A DNA stretch of 53,957 nucleotides, from positions 1 to 53,957 of the forward strand of contig VYBO01000060.1 of the NCBI GenBank assembly GCA_009844405.1, read 5' to 3'. Below, one piece after another: positions 9,328 through 20,162 of this stretch (positions within the stretch are counted from its first letter, which is position 1; each line of letters starts with the position of its first letter). The notes below the pieces were generated by a model that saw only the letters and a program-made list of their open reading frames with translations, made no database searches and was not told the DNA's origin. A program made the position numbers and the translations under genes. The stretch comes from Acidimicrobiaceae bacterium. Its GTDB lineage: Bacteria > Actinomycetota > Acidimicrobiia > Acidimicrobiales > Aldehydirespiratoraceae.

Positions 9328-10221
9328 CTATTCGTTCAGGTGCATGGCCACGGCCAGGTTCGACCCGATCACCGCGACCCCAACTGCGATCGCCACCACC
9401 AGCAGGTTGACCTGCAGCATGGCGGCGTCGTCGACCTTGAACCCGGCCAGCAGTTGCAGACCGTCGGCATCGCTGAACTGGTCGATCACGTAGTTCCGCA
9501 AGAGCGAGTTGCTGATCATGGCCACTATGGCGCCGAGCAGACCCTGCACCAGCCCCTCGAGCATGAAGGGCACGCGTATGAACCACTTCGTGGCCCCCAC
9601 CAGGCGCATGATCTCAATCTCGGGACGCCGGTTGCCGATGGCCACCGCCAGCGTGTTGAGAATCAACAGCGTCGAGGCGCCGAGCAGGACGATCGAGCCG
9701 ATGAACAGCACGCGCCCGGCCCGGTTCGACAGGTTCTGCACGTCGCGGATAACGTCACCCGCGAAGGTGACCGTGCGAACGCCGGGCTTCCCCTTGAACT
9801 GGCTGCCCAGCTCCTCCACCACGTCGGGGTCGGGATCGGTCGGCACCACCCGGTAGTACGGGGGCACACCCTCGGCGGTGAAGATCTCCAGCACCTCGGG
9901 CGTGTCCTCGAAGAACTCCTTGAACTCCTCGTAGGACTGCGCCCGGTCGACGTACTCCCACCTGTCCACGCCCGGGCTCTCACCGAGTTGGTTACGGACG
10001 CTGGAGTCCTCGTCCGTTCCGGCGTCGGTGTTCATCCACACGATGAACTCGACGCCGTCCTGCCATCGGGCCGTGGCGCTCTCGACGGCCACCTGGAACA
10101 GCATGAAGCCGCCGAACATGGCCAGCGAGACCCCCACCGTGACCACGGTGGCCACGGCCAGCAGGATGTTGCGCCACAGGTTCTGACCCGTCTCGCGCAG
10201 CACGTAGCGGAAGCTGAACAC
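9328..10221 (-). CDS. ftsX: Cell-division ABC-transporter permease FtsX
   Basis: FtsX is the membrane partner of FtsE and activates peptidoglycan hydrolases at the division site. The 297-aa protein starts MFSFRYVLRETGQNLWRNI, the actinobacterial FtsX N terminus, followed by a first membrane helix and an extracellular domain (about residues 45-165). Three C-terminal membrane segments follow, including VLFIGSIVLLGASTLLIL. It lies 46 nt after ftsE. In many actinobacteria smpB follows ftsX, but here the next gene on the strand is the methyltransferase of the defence module. Confidence 0.96.
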   Translation of the reverse strand: MFSFRYVLRETGQNLWRNILLAVATVVTVGVSLAMFGGFMLFQVAVESATARWQDGVEFIVWMNTDAGTDEDSSVRNQLGESPGVDRWEYVDRAQSYEEFKEFFEDTPEVLEIFTAEGVPPYYRVVPTDPDPDVVEELGSQFKGKPGVRTVTFAGDVIRDVQNLSNRAGRVLFIGSIVLLGASTLLILNTLAVAIGNRRPEIEIMRLVGATKWFIRVPFMLEGLVQGLLGAIVAMISNSLLRNYVIDQFSDADGLQLLAGFKVDDAAMLQVNLLVVAIAVGVAVIGSNLAVAMHLNE

Positions 10222-10267
10222 CGGGGCCTACTCGCGACTGGGGGCGACGCTGAACATCGATAGGGGC

Positions 10268-10945
10268 TTACTCGTAGACGCCTCGGGCCTGGTCGCGCAC
10301 GACCATCCCCCGGTCGAGTTCGACCACCCGCTGCCGCATGCTGTCCACGATGCTGCTGTCGTGGGTGGCCATCACCACGGTCGTGCCTGTCTCGTTGATC
10401 CGCTCCAGCAGGCGCATGATGCCCACCGACGTCGTGGGGTCGAGGTTCCCGGTGGGCTCGTCGGCCAGCAGGATCAGCGGCCGGTTGACGAAGGCCCGGG
10501 CGATCGACACCCGCTGCTGCTCGCCCCCTGAGAGCTCGCGGGGGAAGCGGTCCATCTTGCGGGACAGCCCGACCAGTTCCAGGATGGCGGGCACCTGGCG
10601 GTTGATCACCTGGGGGCCCTTGCCGATCACCTCCAGCGCGAAGGCAACGTTCTCGGCCACCGTCTTCTTCTGGAGGAGCTTGAAGTCCTGGAACACATAG
10701 CCGATGTTGCGCCGGAGGTAGGGCACCCTCCATCCGCTGAGCCCGCCGATGTCGCGGCCGGCCACGAATATCCGGCCGTGCTCGGGCACGTCCTCGCGGT
10801 TGAGCAGGCGGATGAACGTGGACTTGCCGGAGCCGGACGGACCCACCAGGAAGACGAACTCCCCCTTGCCGATGTCGATGGTCACGTCGCGCAGGGCCAC
10901 CACGTCGCCCTTGAACACCTTCGTGACCTTCTCCATCTTGATCAT
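10268..10945 (-). CDS. ftsE: Cell-division ABC-transporter ATPase FtsE
   Basis: This 225-aa cytoplasmic ATPase energises FtsX. Walker A is GPSGSGKST, the Q-loop YVFQDFKLL, the ABC signature LSGGEQQR, Walker [12 protein letters not shown] and the switch histidine is in MATHD. The ATG at 10945 follows GGAGAACGCCTG, a good ribosome-binding site, and lies 45 nt after prfB. It is the fifth gene of a comF-hpf-secA-prfB-ftsE-ftsX run on the minus strand. A secA-prfB-ftsE-ftsX order is common in actinobacteria. Confidence 0.97.
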   Translation of the reverse strand: MIKMEKVTKVFKGDVVALRDVTIDIGKGEFVFLVGPSGSGKSTFIRLLNREDVPEHGRIFVAGRDIGGLSGWRVPYLRRNIGYVFQDFKLLQKKTVAENVAFALEVIGKGPQVINRQVPAILELVGLSRKMDRFPRELSGGEQQRVSIARAFVNRPLILLADEPTGNLDPTTSVGIMRLLERINETGTTVVMATHDSSIVDSMRQRVVELDRGMVVRDQARGVYE

Positions 10946-10990
10946 CAGGCGTTCTCCATCTTGCTCACGGGGTGCTCTGGTGGAGGATCA

Positions 10991-12160
10991 TCAGGCGTCG
11001 CCTCCAGGGGCCTCCGGTGACGTGGCGACAGTACCAGCCCCCTCGATCGAGCCCGCGGCACCGGAGGCCCGGCTCCAACGGAGCCACGACTCCATGAACG
11101 GATCGAGGTCCCCGCCCAGCACGGCGTCGACGTTGGGGGTCTCATGGCGGGTGCGCTGGTCCCGCACCATCTGGTAGGGCTGCATCACATAGCTGCGTAT
11201 CTGGCTGCCGAAACCCACCTTCCGCTGCTCGCCCTTGATGCCCGCGATCTCGTCGGCGAGCCTCTTGCGCTCCAGGTTGAGCAGCTTGGCGGCCAGCATC
11301 TGCATGGCGCGCTCCTTGTTCTGGTGCTGGCTGCGCTCGTTCTGGCAGCTGGTGACGATCCCGGTGGGCAGGTGCGTGATCCGCACCGCCGAGTCGGTGA
11401 CGTTGACATGCTGGCCGCCGGCCCCCGAGGAGCGGTAGGTGTCGACCCGCAGGTCCTTCTCGTCGATGGCCACCTCGTCGGAGACCTCCTCGAAGAAGGG
11501 GGCCACGTCGACCGCGGTGAACGCCGTCTGGCGCTTGCCCTCGTTGTTGAACGGGGAGATGCGCACCAGGCGGTGCACGCCGTGCTCGGAGCGCATCCAG
11601 CCGTAGGCGCAGCGGCCCTTCACCAGGAAGTCCACGCTGGAGTACCCGGCCTCGGTGCCCTCCGAGAGGGCGGTCACCTCCAGATCGAAGCCGCGGCGCT
11701 CGGCCCAGCGGCGGTACATCCGCAGCAGCATCTCGGCCCAGTCCTGCGAGTCGGTCCCGCCCTCGCCCGACTTGATCTGGCAGACGGCGTCCCGCTGGTC
11801 GAACTCGCCGGTGAACAGCGACCGCAGCTCGAGCTCGTCGAAGCGGGCGGCAATGTCGGCCACCAGCCGCGCGATCTCGGCCTCCTCGGAGGCGTCCCCC
11901 TCCTCCACCGCCAGCTGGTTGAGGGTCTCGGCGTCGGAGATCCCGTCGGCCAGACGCTCGAACATGGCCAGGTCGTCGCTGATCGAGGCCAGCTCGGAGG
12001 TCACGGCCCGGGCCCGTTCGGGCTGATCCCACAGATCGGGGCGCGACGACTCAGCCTCGAGCTGGGGGAGCCGGACCCGCAGCGCGTCGATGCGAAGGTA
12101 GGCCTCGGCCTCCTCGAGGCGACCGCGCAGCCGGCGCAGATCGTCGCTGAAGTCCTGCAC
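10991..12160 (-). CDS. prfB: Peptide chain release factor 2
   Basis: RF2 terminates translation at UGA and UAA. The 389-aa product has the catalytic GGQ loop ([10 protein letters not shown]) and the stop-codon recognition tripeptide SPF in [12 protein letters not shown], which separates RF2 from RF1. The frame is open from [13 protein letters not shown] to the end, so the programmed +1 frameshift of E. coli prfB is absent. Its start lies 6 nt after the secA stop, so the two are translated from one message. The tail after RWSRASG is a variable Gly/Ala-rich extension. Confidence 0.97.
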   Translation of the reverse strand: MQDFSDDLRRLRGRLEEAEAYLRIDALRVRLPQLEAESSRPDLWDQPERARAVTSELASISDDLAMFERLADGISDAETLNQLAVEEGDASEEAEIARLVADIAARFDELELRSLFTGEFDQRDAVCQIKSGEGGTDSQDWAEMLLRMYRRWAERRGFDLEVTALSEGTEAGYSSVDFLVKGRCAYGWMRSEHGVHRLVRISPFNNEGKRQTAFTAVDVAPFFEEVSDEVAIDEKDLRVDTYRSSGAGGQHVNVTDSAVRITHLPTGIVTSCQNERSQHQNKERAMQMLAAKLLNLERKRLADEIAGIKGEQRKVGFGSQIRSYVMQPYQMVRDQRTRHETPNVDAVLGGDLDPFMESWLRWSRASGAAGSIEGAGTVATSPEAPGGDA

Positions 12161-12166
12161 GGTTGC

Positions 12167-14908
<2,742 letters not shown>

Positions 14909-14928
14909 CGGCGGTGACCGCGCTTCCC

Positions 14929-15519
14929 TCAATCGGCCTCGTCGATGAGGCCCACGGCACCATCGTCGCGCCGGTACACCACCGCGGAGCGCCCCGTGGC
15001 CGAGTTGATGAAGAAGAAGAAGCCGTGGCCCATCAGGTCCATCTTCAGCGCGGCCTCCTCCGGATTGATCGGGCCGAGGTGGAACCGCTTGGTCTTGACG
15101 ATCTTCAACTCCGGCTCGGTGTCGGCACCGTCGACCGCGCCGGACTCCTCGGTCGCTTCGGTGACCGGCTGCACCTCGCCGTCGCTGCTGGTTCGTATCG
15201 TGTCGCCGCGGCCCCGGTGGCGGTTCTGGAGCTTGGTTCGCAGCTTGCGGATCTGGCGCTCCAGCTTGGCCTCGGCGAGGTCTACGGCGGTGAAGGCGTC
15301 GGGGGCGTTCACCTTGCAGCGCAGATGGTGGCCGTGCCCCGTCAGGGTCACCTCACAGGTCTCGCGGTCGACGATGCGGGGATTTCGGGCCTCATCGAAG
15401 TGCACCTCGGCGGTGTCCAGGTCGTCAAGGTAACGGTCGAGCTGCCCGATCTTGGATCTCACGGCCTCCTCGAGGCCCGGCGTGACGGTTGTGTGGCGGC
15501 TGCTGATCGATATCTCCAC
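14929..15519 (-). CDS. hpf: Ribosome hibernation-promoting factor, long form
   Basis: Long HPF binds the 30S subunit in stationary phase and joins 70S ribosomes into inactive 100S dimers. The N-terminal domain (about residues 1-100) has the S30AE fold signature (ISISSRHTTVTPGLEEAV). The C-terminal dimerisation domain includes KTKRFHLGPINPEEAALKM and GHGFFFFINSATG. The ORF track begins at TTG 15525, but GTG 15519 sits 6 nt after GGGAGG and is the likelier start, giving 196 residues. It lies between comF and secA, a common actinobacterial order. Confidence 0.95.
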   Translation of the reverse strand: MEISISSRHTTVTPGLEEAVRSKIGQLDRYLDDLDTAEVHFDEARNPRIVDRETCEVTLTGHGHHLRCKVNAPDAFTAVDLAEAKLERQIRKLRTKLQNRHRGRGDTIRTSSDGEVQPVTEATEESGAVDGADTEPELKIVKTKRFHLGPINPEEAALKMDLMGHGFFFFINSATGRSAVVYRRDDGAVGLIDEAD

Positions 15520-15559
15520 GTCCAACCTCCCTGTGGCCTCCTGTGGCTTCGATGCGCCC

Positions 15560-16093
15560 TCATGGTAGAGGTAGCGCGACGGGCTGCCGCGGCGCCGCGG
15601 GTGCCACCGTAGCCACCAAAGCCACCACCGCCGCCGCGCCGCCGGCCCTGAGCGCAGTGGCCGCCACCCGCAGCGTCGAGCCGGTGGTGCACACGTCGTC
15701 GACGACCAGGATCAGCCCGCCCAGCCGGCCGCGCCGGACCGCCATCCTGGGGCCGGCCAGGCGCCCTTGGAGAGACCGGGAAGTCTGGGGCTCGTCGTCC
15801 AGACGGCGCAGCAACCGGCGAGCCCGCAGCCCCAGGCGCCGGGCGTAGGCCCGGGCCAGCAGCTCGGCCGGATCGAATCCGCGCTCTGAGCGGCGCGTCG
15901 GGCTGCAGGGAACCCAGGTGACCAGGTCCGGCGCCGGCCCCGCGGACGTTACCGATGCCATCCGGTCGGCGATCAGGGTGACGACGGCGGTCTTGCGTCC
16001 GTACTTGAGGGAGCGCACCAACTCGGCCGCGGCACCCTCGTGGCACCAGCCGGCCCACAGCGCGTCCACGCCGTCGATCCGCACATCCTGCAT
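15560..16093 (-). CDS. ComF-family phosphoribosyltransferase
   Basis: The 177-aa protein has the type I phosphoribosyltransferase PRPP loop ILVVDDVCTTGSTL near residue 130, preceded by the ComF features VPCSPTRRSERGFDPAE and an upstream LKYGRKTAVV. The N-terminal CxxC zinc finger found in many ComF proteins is missing, so this is a short form. ComF proteins are linked to DNA uptake in competent bacteria. In actinobacteria the gene commonly stands before hpf and secA, as here, and its role is unclear. The start at 16093 lacks an obvious ribosome-binding site. Confidence 0.85.
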   Translation of the reverse strand: MQDVRIDGVDALWAGWCHEGAAAELVRSLKYGRKTAVVTLIADRMASVTSAGPAPDLVTWVPCSPTRRSERGFDPAELLARAYARRLGLRARRLLRRLDDEPQTSRSLQGRLAGPRMAVRRGRLGGLILVVDDVCTTGSTLRVAATALRAGGAAAVVALVATVAPAAPRQPVALPLP

Positions 16094-16116
16094 CCGGGCA
16101 GCCTAGCGGTGCTGGA

Positions 16117-16130
16117 TCAAGAAATCTTGA
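16117..16130. promoter_or_regulatory. 14-bp perfect palindrome upstream of comF
   Basis: TCAAGAAATCTTGA is a perfect inverted repeat in an AT-rich patch (about 16110-16160) between the comF start and the decayed SDR. Its place 24 bp before the comF ATG fits an operator. No regulator is known. Confidence 0.4.
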
Positions 16131-16141
16131 AACATATGCAC

Positions 16142-16945
16142 ATTTATTGACAGATATGAGACTGCGAAGGCGTCGCACCACGGCACCGGCATCGGCGGCG
16201 GTGATGTGCCCCTGATCGCGCATCCAGGCAATGGAGTCGGCCAGGGAGTCTGCCGTGGTGCGGAGGGTCACGCCGGTGTCCTGCTCGGTGAAGGAGTTGT
16301 CGCCCGCGCAGGTGTTGTACATGTACTCCACGCCCTCGGAGGTGAGGATCAGGTCGACGCCGAATCCGCGGGTGAGGTCGCCCATCCGGCCCCACGCTGA
16401 GGAACATCGCCTTGGGCATCGACACCGACCACGCCGTGCCCCGAGTCCTGGAGCCGCCGGGCCAGGCGCTCGCTGTCGGCCTTGGACCGCGCGTAGGGCA
16501 TGCGAGAGCTCCCCACCGGATGGTCGCCGGTCACGGGGTCGGTGCTGAACGGGAACAGCGCGGCGGTGCTGGGCACGTGCATGATCGGGTCGGAGCCGGC
16601 GTCGGCGGCGGAGCCCAGCACGTTGAGGGTGCCCGCGAAGTTGCTGGCCTCGATGTCGGCCTCGGAGCTCGGGTCAGTCCCTACCACCGCGGCCGCGTGC
16701 ACCACCGCGTCGCAGCCGTCGACCGCGTCCGCCACGGCTGCCGCGTCGGCGATGTCCCCCTCGATCGTCTCCAGCGGGGTGAGATCCACTCCCACCCGGG
16801 CAGTCACCGTCTCGAGTTTGGCCGGCGTGCGCACCAGGGCCCGCACGCTGTGGCCCGCGTCCTGGAGCGCCTTGGCCGCGTAGGACTCCACGAAGCCGGT
16901 GGCGCCGATGACCAGGACCCCCCGAGCCGATTCCTCCCCGATGAG
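16142..16945 (-). pseudogene. NAD(P)-dependent SDR (dihydroflavonol-reductase-like), internally deleted
   Basis: The 5' part encodes a clear extended-SDR N terminus: GVLVIGATGF, DAVVHAAAVVGTD and the catalytic MPYARSKADSERLARRLQ, followed by GHGVV. After that the reading frame changes. The next frame encodes what looks like the C terminus of the same family (DTGVTLRTTADSLADSIAWM, then RDQGHITAADAG). The middle of the protein, roughly 100 residues with the substrate-binding region, is missing. No start codon is in frame before GVLVIGATG; a G6 run there suggests another indel. Both ends are approximate. The remnant lies just downstream of an intact SDR. Confidence 0.7.
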
Positions 16946-16958
16946 ACAGGCATGGGCC

Positions 16959-17855
16959 TCAACCGCGGTCGTCGAGGAGGGCGGAGGCCAGAGAAGCGGA
17001 ACTCGATGGCGTGTGTTTGGACTCGATATCGCGGTGGCGGGCCGCGATGGCAGCGTCGAAGTCGCCGTCGGTGAACAGCCAGAGCTGATCGGCCCGGATC
17101 GCATCGACCACCATGTCGGCAACCGCCGAGGGGCGCAGCGCCTGGGCGTAGAGATCGCGGACCGCGGCCCTGGTCTCGGATTCGGGGCCGCCGGCGGCCA
17201 TGTCGGAGTCCCACGTGCCATCGACTCCTGGGTGGTCCTGCAGGCGTTCGGGCCGGTTGCGCTCGGAGTCCAGGATGTTGGTGGAGACCAGACCGGGGCA
17301 CAGGCAGGTGACGCCCACGCCGGTGCCCCCGGACAGCATCTCGGCGTGCAGGGTCTCGCTCAGGGCGACCACGCCGTGCTTGGAGACGTTGTAGGGGCCG
17401 ATCCCGGCCGAGGACAGGTGGCCCAGGATCGACGCTGTGTTGACGATGTGTCCCGAGCCCCGCTCGATCATCGGGCCCAGGAAGGCCTGGCAGCCGTGGA
17501 TCACGCCCCATAGGTTGACCCCCAGGCACCACTCCCACGACTTGAGGGACAGTTCCGCCATCGACCCGGTGGCGGCCACGCCGGCGTTGTTGCACAGCAC
17601 GTCGGCCGGGCCGTAGGCGTCGACGCAGGCGTCGCGCAGCGCCTCGACCGACGGCCACGACGACACGTCGCAGACGACTCCGATCGCCTCTCCCCCGCTG
17701 CCGGTGATCGACTGCACCGTCTCGTTCAGGGGCGGCTCCTCGATATCGGCCACCACCACCCTCATCGATTCGGCCGCGAAGCGCTCGGCCATCCCCCGGC
17801 CGATGCCGCTGGCACCCCCGGTGACCACCGCCACCCGGCCGGCGAGATCCTTCAT
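16959..17855 (-). CDS. Classical short-chain dehydrogenase/reductase
   Basis: This is a 298-aa NAD(P)-dependent oxidoreductase of unknown substrate. It shows the TGGASGIG cofactor loop, NNAG, the catalytic Ser region (NTASILGHLSSAG), the YNVSK active site (YxxxK) and CPGLVSTNI. It is about 40 residues longer than a minimal SDR at the C terminus. ATG 17855 follows GGAGGAAGC and overlaps the stop of the LLM gene by ATGA. This rules out the longer start in the track and shows co-translation with the LLM oxidoreductase. Confidence 0.93.
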   Translation of the reverse strand: MKDLAGRVAVVTGGASGIGRGMAERFAAESMRVVVADIEEPPLNETVQSITGSGGEAIGVVCDVSSWPSVEALRDACVDAYGPADVLCNNAGVAATGSMAELSLKSWEWCLGVNLWGVIHGCQAFLGPMIERGSGHIVNTASILGHLSSAGIGPYNVSKHGVVALSETLHAEMLSGGTGVGVTCLCPGLVSTNILDSERNRPERLQDHPGVDGTWDSDMAAGGPESETRAAVRDLYAQALRPSAVADMVVDAIRADQLWLFTDGDFDAAIAARHRDIESKHTPSSSASLASALLDDRG

Positions 17856-18748
17856 GCTTCCTCCTGCGGCTCCGCCGCCCCGTCCGGTGCCAGGGCGGCC
17901 AGCGCGTCGTAGTCGACGGCGGCCGCGCCGGCTGAGGGGTGCAGAACCTGGATGCACACCTGGGTGGCCCCGGCGTCAGCGTGCTCGGCCAGCCGGCGTT
18001 CGATGGCGTCGGCGTCGCCCCAGGCCACCATGGCGTCCACGAAGCGGTCCGAGAGCCCGTCGATGTCGTCGTCGTCGAAGCCGAGGCTCTTCCAGCAGTT
18101 CCGGTAGCCGGGGGCCCGGGTGTAGAACTTCATCACGTTGCCGCCCGTCGCCCGGGCCTGCTCGGCGTCGCTGGTGAGCATCACCTTCTGCTCGACACAG
18201 AGTTGCGCACCGGGTCCCATCACCGAGCGGGCGAAGGCGGTGTGCTCCGGCGTCGTGTTGTACGGGTGGGCGCCAGCGGTGCGTTCGGCGGCGAACTCGA
18301 GCATCCGGGGTCCGAGGGCGGCCAGCACCACCGGCACCTCCTCCGGGGGCGGCACCGCGGTGTAGCGGGCCTCGTCCATGGCGTCGAGGTAGGACCGCAT
18401 GAACGACAGCGGCTTGTCGTAGGGGATGCCGCGGATCTTGCTCACGATCACCGGACTCGACACGCCGAGGCCCAGCGTGAACCGGCCGCCGGTCTGCTCC
18501 GCGACCGTGCACGCCCCCTGCTTCATCACACCCGGATGCCGGTTGTAGACGTTGGCGATCCCGCTGGCCAGTCTGAGAGTCGACGTGACCGCGCCCCAAT
18601 GCGCAGTCAGCGCGAACGGGTCGCGCCCGAGCGTCTCCGCCACCCAGAGCCGCGAGTAGCCGAGCTCCTCGACTCTCCTGGCGAAGTCGGCCACATCGGC
18701 TGCGTCCAGTGTGTCAGGCATGATCCAGCACGCCCGTTCAACCGCCAT
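17852..18748 (-). CDS. Luciferase-like (LLM) F420-dependent oxidoreductase
   Basis: This is a 298-aa TIM-barrel flavin/F420 enzyme. Family features include an N-terminal FARRVEELGYSRLWVAE, the LASGIANVYNRHPGVM strand and helix, GRFTLGLGVSSP and PVVLAALGPRMLEFAAE. This subfamily usually transfers hydride using coenzyme F420, and cofD and cofE are present in this window. The substrate is unknown. The start follows AAGGGAGAG at good spacing. It is translationally coupled to the SDR downstream, suggesting two redox steps on one compound. Confidence 0.92.
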   Translation of the reverse strand: MAVERACWIMPDTLDAADVADFARRVEELGYSRLWVAETLGRDPFALTAHWGAVTSTLRLASGIANVYNRHPGVMKQGACTVAEQTGGRFTLGLGVSSPVIVSKIRGIPYDKPLSFMRSYLDAMDEARYTAVPPPEEVPVVLAALGPRMLEFAAERTAGAHPYNTTPEHTAFARSVMGPGAQLCVEQKVMLTSDAEQARATGGNVMKFYTRAPGYRNCWKSLGFDDDDIDGLSDRFVDAMVAWGDADAIERRLAEHADAGATQVCIQVLHPSAGAAAVDYDALAALAPDGAAEPQEEA

Positions 18749-18766
18749 CTGCTCTCCCTTCGACCA

Positions 18767-18830
18767 GCTAGCGGCCCCAACGTATCGGAGACCGCGAACT
18801 GCGTCACCGCCCGGAACCGGGGCCGCTAGC
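18767..18830. terminator. 12-bp perfect inverted repeat with 40-nt spacer
   Basis: GCTAGCGGCCCC (18767-18778) pairs perfectly with GGGGCCGCTAGC (18819-18830). The right arm overlaps the TAG stop of the coiled-coil gene, and the left arm ends 18 nt before the LLM start. It could be a terminator with a long loop, a leader structure of the LLM gene, or a DNA-binding site. No T-tract follows. Confidence 0.4.
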
Positions 18831-19215
18831 CGTCAGCCGGCGGGCCGGGATCGCCCAGCCTGAAGCCCCCGGGCCCCATCAGAAAGTCCTCCACCCGAGC
18901 CAGACTCTCGCGGATCTTCTGCGTCTCGCCCTGATGGTCGTCCAGTCGACCGTCCATCCGGTCCAAGCGACCGTCCATCCGGTCGAACCGCCGACTGTGG
19001 TCCTCCAACTTGGCGCTGTTCTTGATGATCTGAGCGCGGTTCTCCTTGATCGCGGCGCGATTCTCCTGGATCGCGGCACGGTTCTCCTTGATCTGATCGG
19101 TGAGTCTGATCTCTATCTGATTCATCTGGTGCAGCAGTATGCGTATGGTCGCCAGCGACGAACCCAACCCCGACACCACGATCGTCACCACCAGCGCTAC
19201 CGTCTCGGCTTGCAT
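18826..19215 (-). CDS. Small membrane-anchored coiled-coil protein
   Basis: This 129-aa protein of unknown function begins with one hydrophobic segment (VALVVTIVVSGLGSSLA, about residues 6-22). A long helical region with heptad-like repeats follows (ENRAAIQ, ENRAAIK, ENRAQII, then RMDGRLD twice), reflected in tandem DNA repeats near 18950-18990. The C terminus has LARVEDFLMGPGGF. The layout resembles small hemolysin-XhlA-like or DUF1640-type membrane-tethered coiled coils, but I cannot assign a family. ATG 19215 follows CGGAGG. The 200-bp spacer upstream is AT-rich around 19290-19335, with TTGACA at 19310-19305, but no well-spaced -10. Confidence 0.75.
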   Translation of the reverse strand: MQAETVALVVTIVVSGLGSSLATIRILLHQMNQIEIRLTDQIKENRAAIQENRAAIKENRAQIIKNSAKLEDHSRRFDRMDGRLDRMDGRLDDHQGETQKIRESLARVEDFLMGPGGFRLGDPGPPADG

Positions 19216-19416
19216 TGTGCGGTTGCCTCCGTTCCATGAGAGATGATCGAGGCGAGCCCGTGATCCGAGGCTGGCAACGGATGCACTGACAATACCAAAC
19301 TTTATGTCAAATTATCAACACTCATTTGAATGCGCCCAAACATCTGGCAATGCTCTACTTCTGGACTGCGAGTGGCGCCCGCCCTCGTGACGGTCGCATT
19401 CCGATCTGCCGGTGTC

Positions 19417-19746
19417 TCAAGTCGGCGGGGACTGCGGCCAGGCGCCGACGATCGGGTGATCAGCCTCGACAGGGTCGACCCGGGCCGCACCGCCGGGCGC
19501 ATAGAGCCCGGTGATCTGGAAGAAGTCCGCGTTGACCTCTGTGAATGCCTGGTGCTCGGCTGGCAGGAACGTCTCGGGGTAGATGGCCTCGACGGGGCAG
19601 ACCGGCTCGCATGCGCCGCAGTCGATGCACTCCTCGGGGTGTATGTACAGCATCCGGCCGCCGGTGTAGATGCAGTCCACCGGGCACTCGGCCACGCAGG
19701 CCGCGTCCTTGACGTCGATGCAGGCGGGGCCGATGACGTAAGTCAC
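19417..19746 (-). CDS. fdxA: 7Fe ferredoxin (3Fe-4S/4Fe-4S)
   Basis: This 109-aa electron carrier begins [18 protein letters not shown]. It has the two cluster-binding segments [11 protein letters not shown] and [17 protein letters not shown], typical of actinobacterial FdxA. The C-terminal extension ([10 protein letters not shown]) is also family-typical. Its start overlaps the stop of the upstream small-subunit gene by ATGA, so it is co-translated with it and with the GMC oxidoreductase. I infer that it accepts electrons from that enzyme or serves an associated P450 or reductase; no direct proof is visible. Confidence 0.95.
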   Translation of the reverse strand: MTYVIGPACIDVKDAACVAECPVDCIYTGGRMLYIHPEECIDCGACEPVCPVEAIYPETFLPAEHQAFTEVNADFFQITGLYAPGGAARVDPVEADHPIVGAWPQSPPT

Positions 19747-20162
19747 GAGCGCTCCCGGTAGCCGGGGTGCCGGTCGTATACCCGCTCCAGCATGTCCAGA
19801 TAGTCGGATTCGACCGCCACCGACAGCGGGCTGGGCTGCTGGCCGGGATAGCCGACCAGCCGGCGCACCTCGGCGCTGAGGTAGTAGGCGCCCACGACCG
19901 TCGTGGTCAGGACGGCGAAGTCGTCGGGGCGCTGCGCCTCCAGCCCTCGCACGAAGTCGTCGAGGTCGTCAGCGGGTGCCTCGTCGAGCAGAGCCAGCAG
20001 CGGCTCGGCCAGGGCCGGAGCGGCGTCGAGGCATCGGTCCAGCAGCCCGTCCGCCACGCCGACCGCCGACGCAGCCGGCATGCCCAGCCCCTCTGCCACG
20101 AGGACGTCGGCCAGTCGCGCCAGCGTCAGGCGCTGTTCCGGCGTCGGCCCGGGACCGTTCAT
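19743..20162 (-). CDS. Gluconate 2-dehydrogenase subunit 3-like small subunit
   Basis: This 139-aa protein is overlapped at both ends by ATGA junctions: with the GMC oxidoreductase upstream and fdxA downstream. Sequence features such as [19 protein letters not shown], and the later [17 protein letters not shown], resemble the small subunit that accompanies GMC-type dehydrogenases (gluconate 2-dehydrogenase subunit 3 superfamily). No Tat or Sec signal is visible, so the complex is probably cytoplasmic. The start follows from the overlap; the longer ORF in the track is a frame shadow of the GMC gene. Confidence 0.8.
   Translation of the reverse strand: MNGPGPTPEQRLTLARLADVLVAEGLGMPAASAVGVADGLLDRCLDAAPALAEPLLALLDEAPADDLDDFVRGLEAQRPDDFAVLTTTVVGAYYLSAEVRRLVGYPGQQPSPLSVAVESDYLDMLERVYDRHPGYRERS

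Noticed and set aside
10991-12160. Programmed frameshift in prfB
   Set aside because: The RF2 frame is open throughout with no in-frame UGA near codon 25, so autoregulatory frameshifting is absent.
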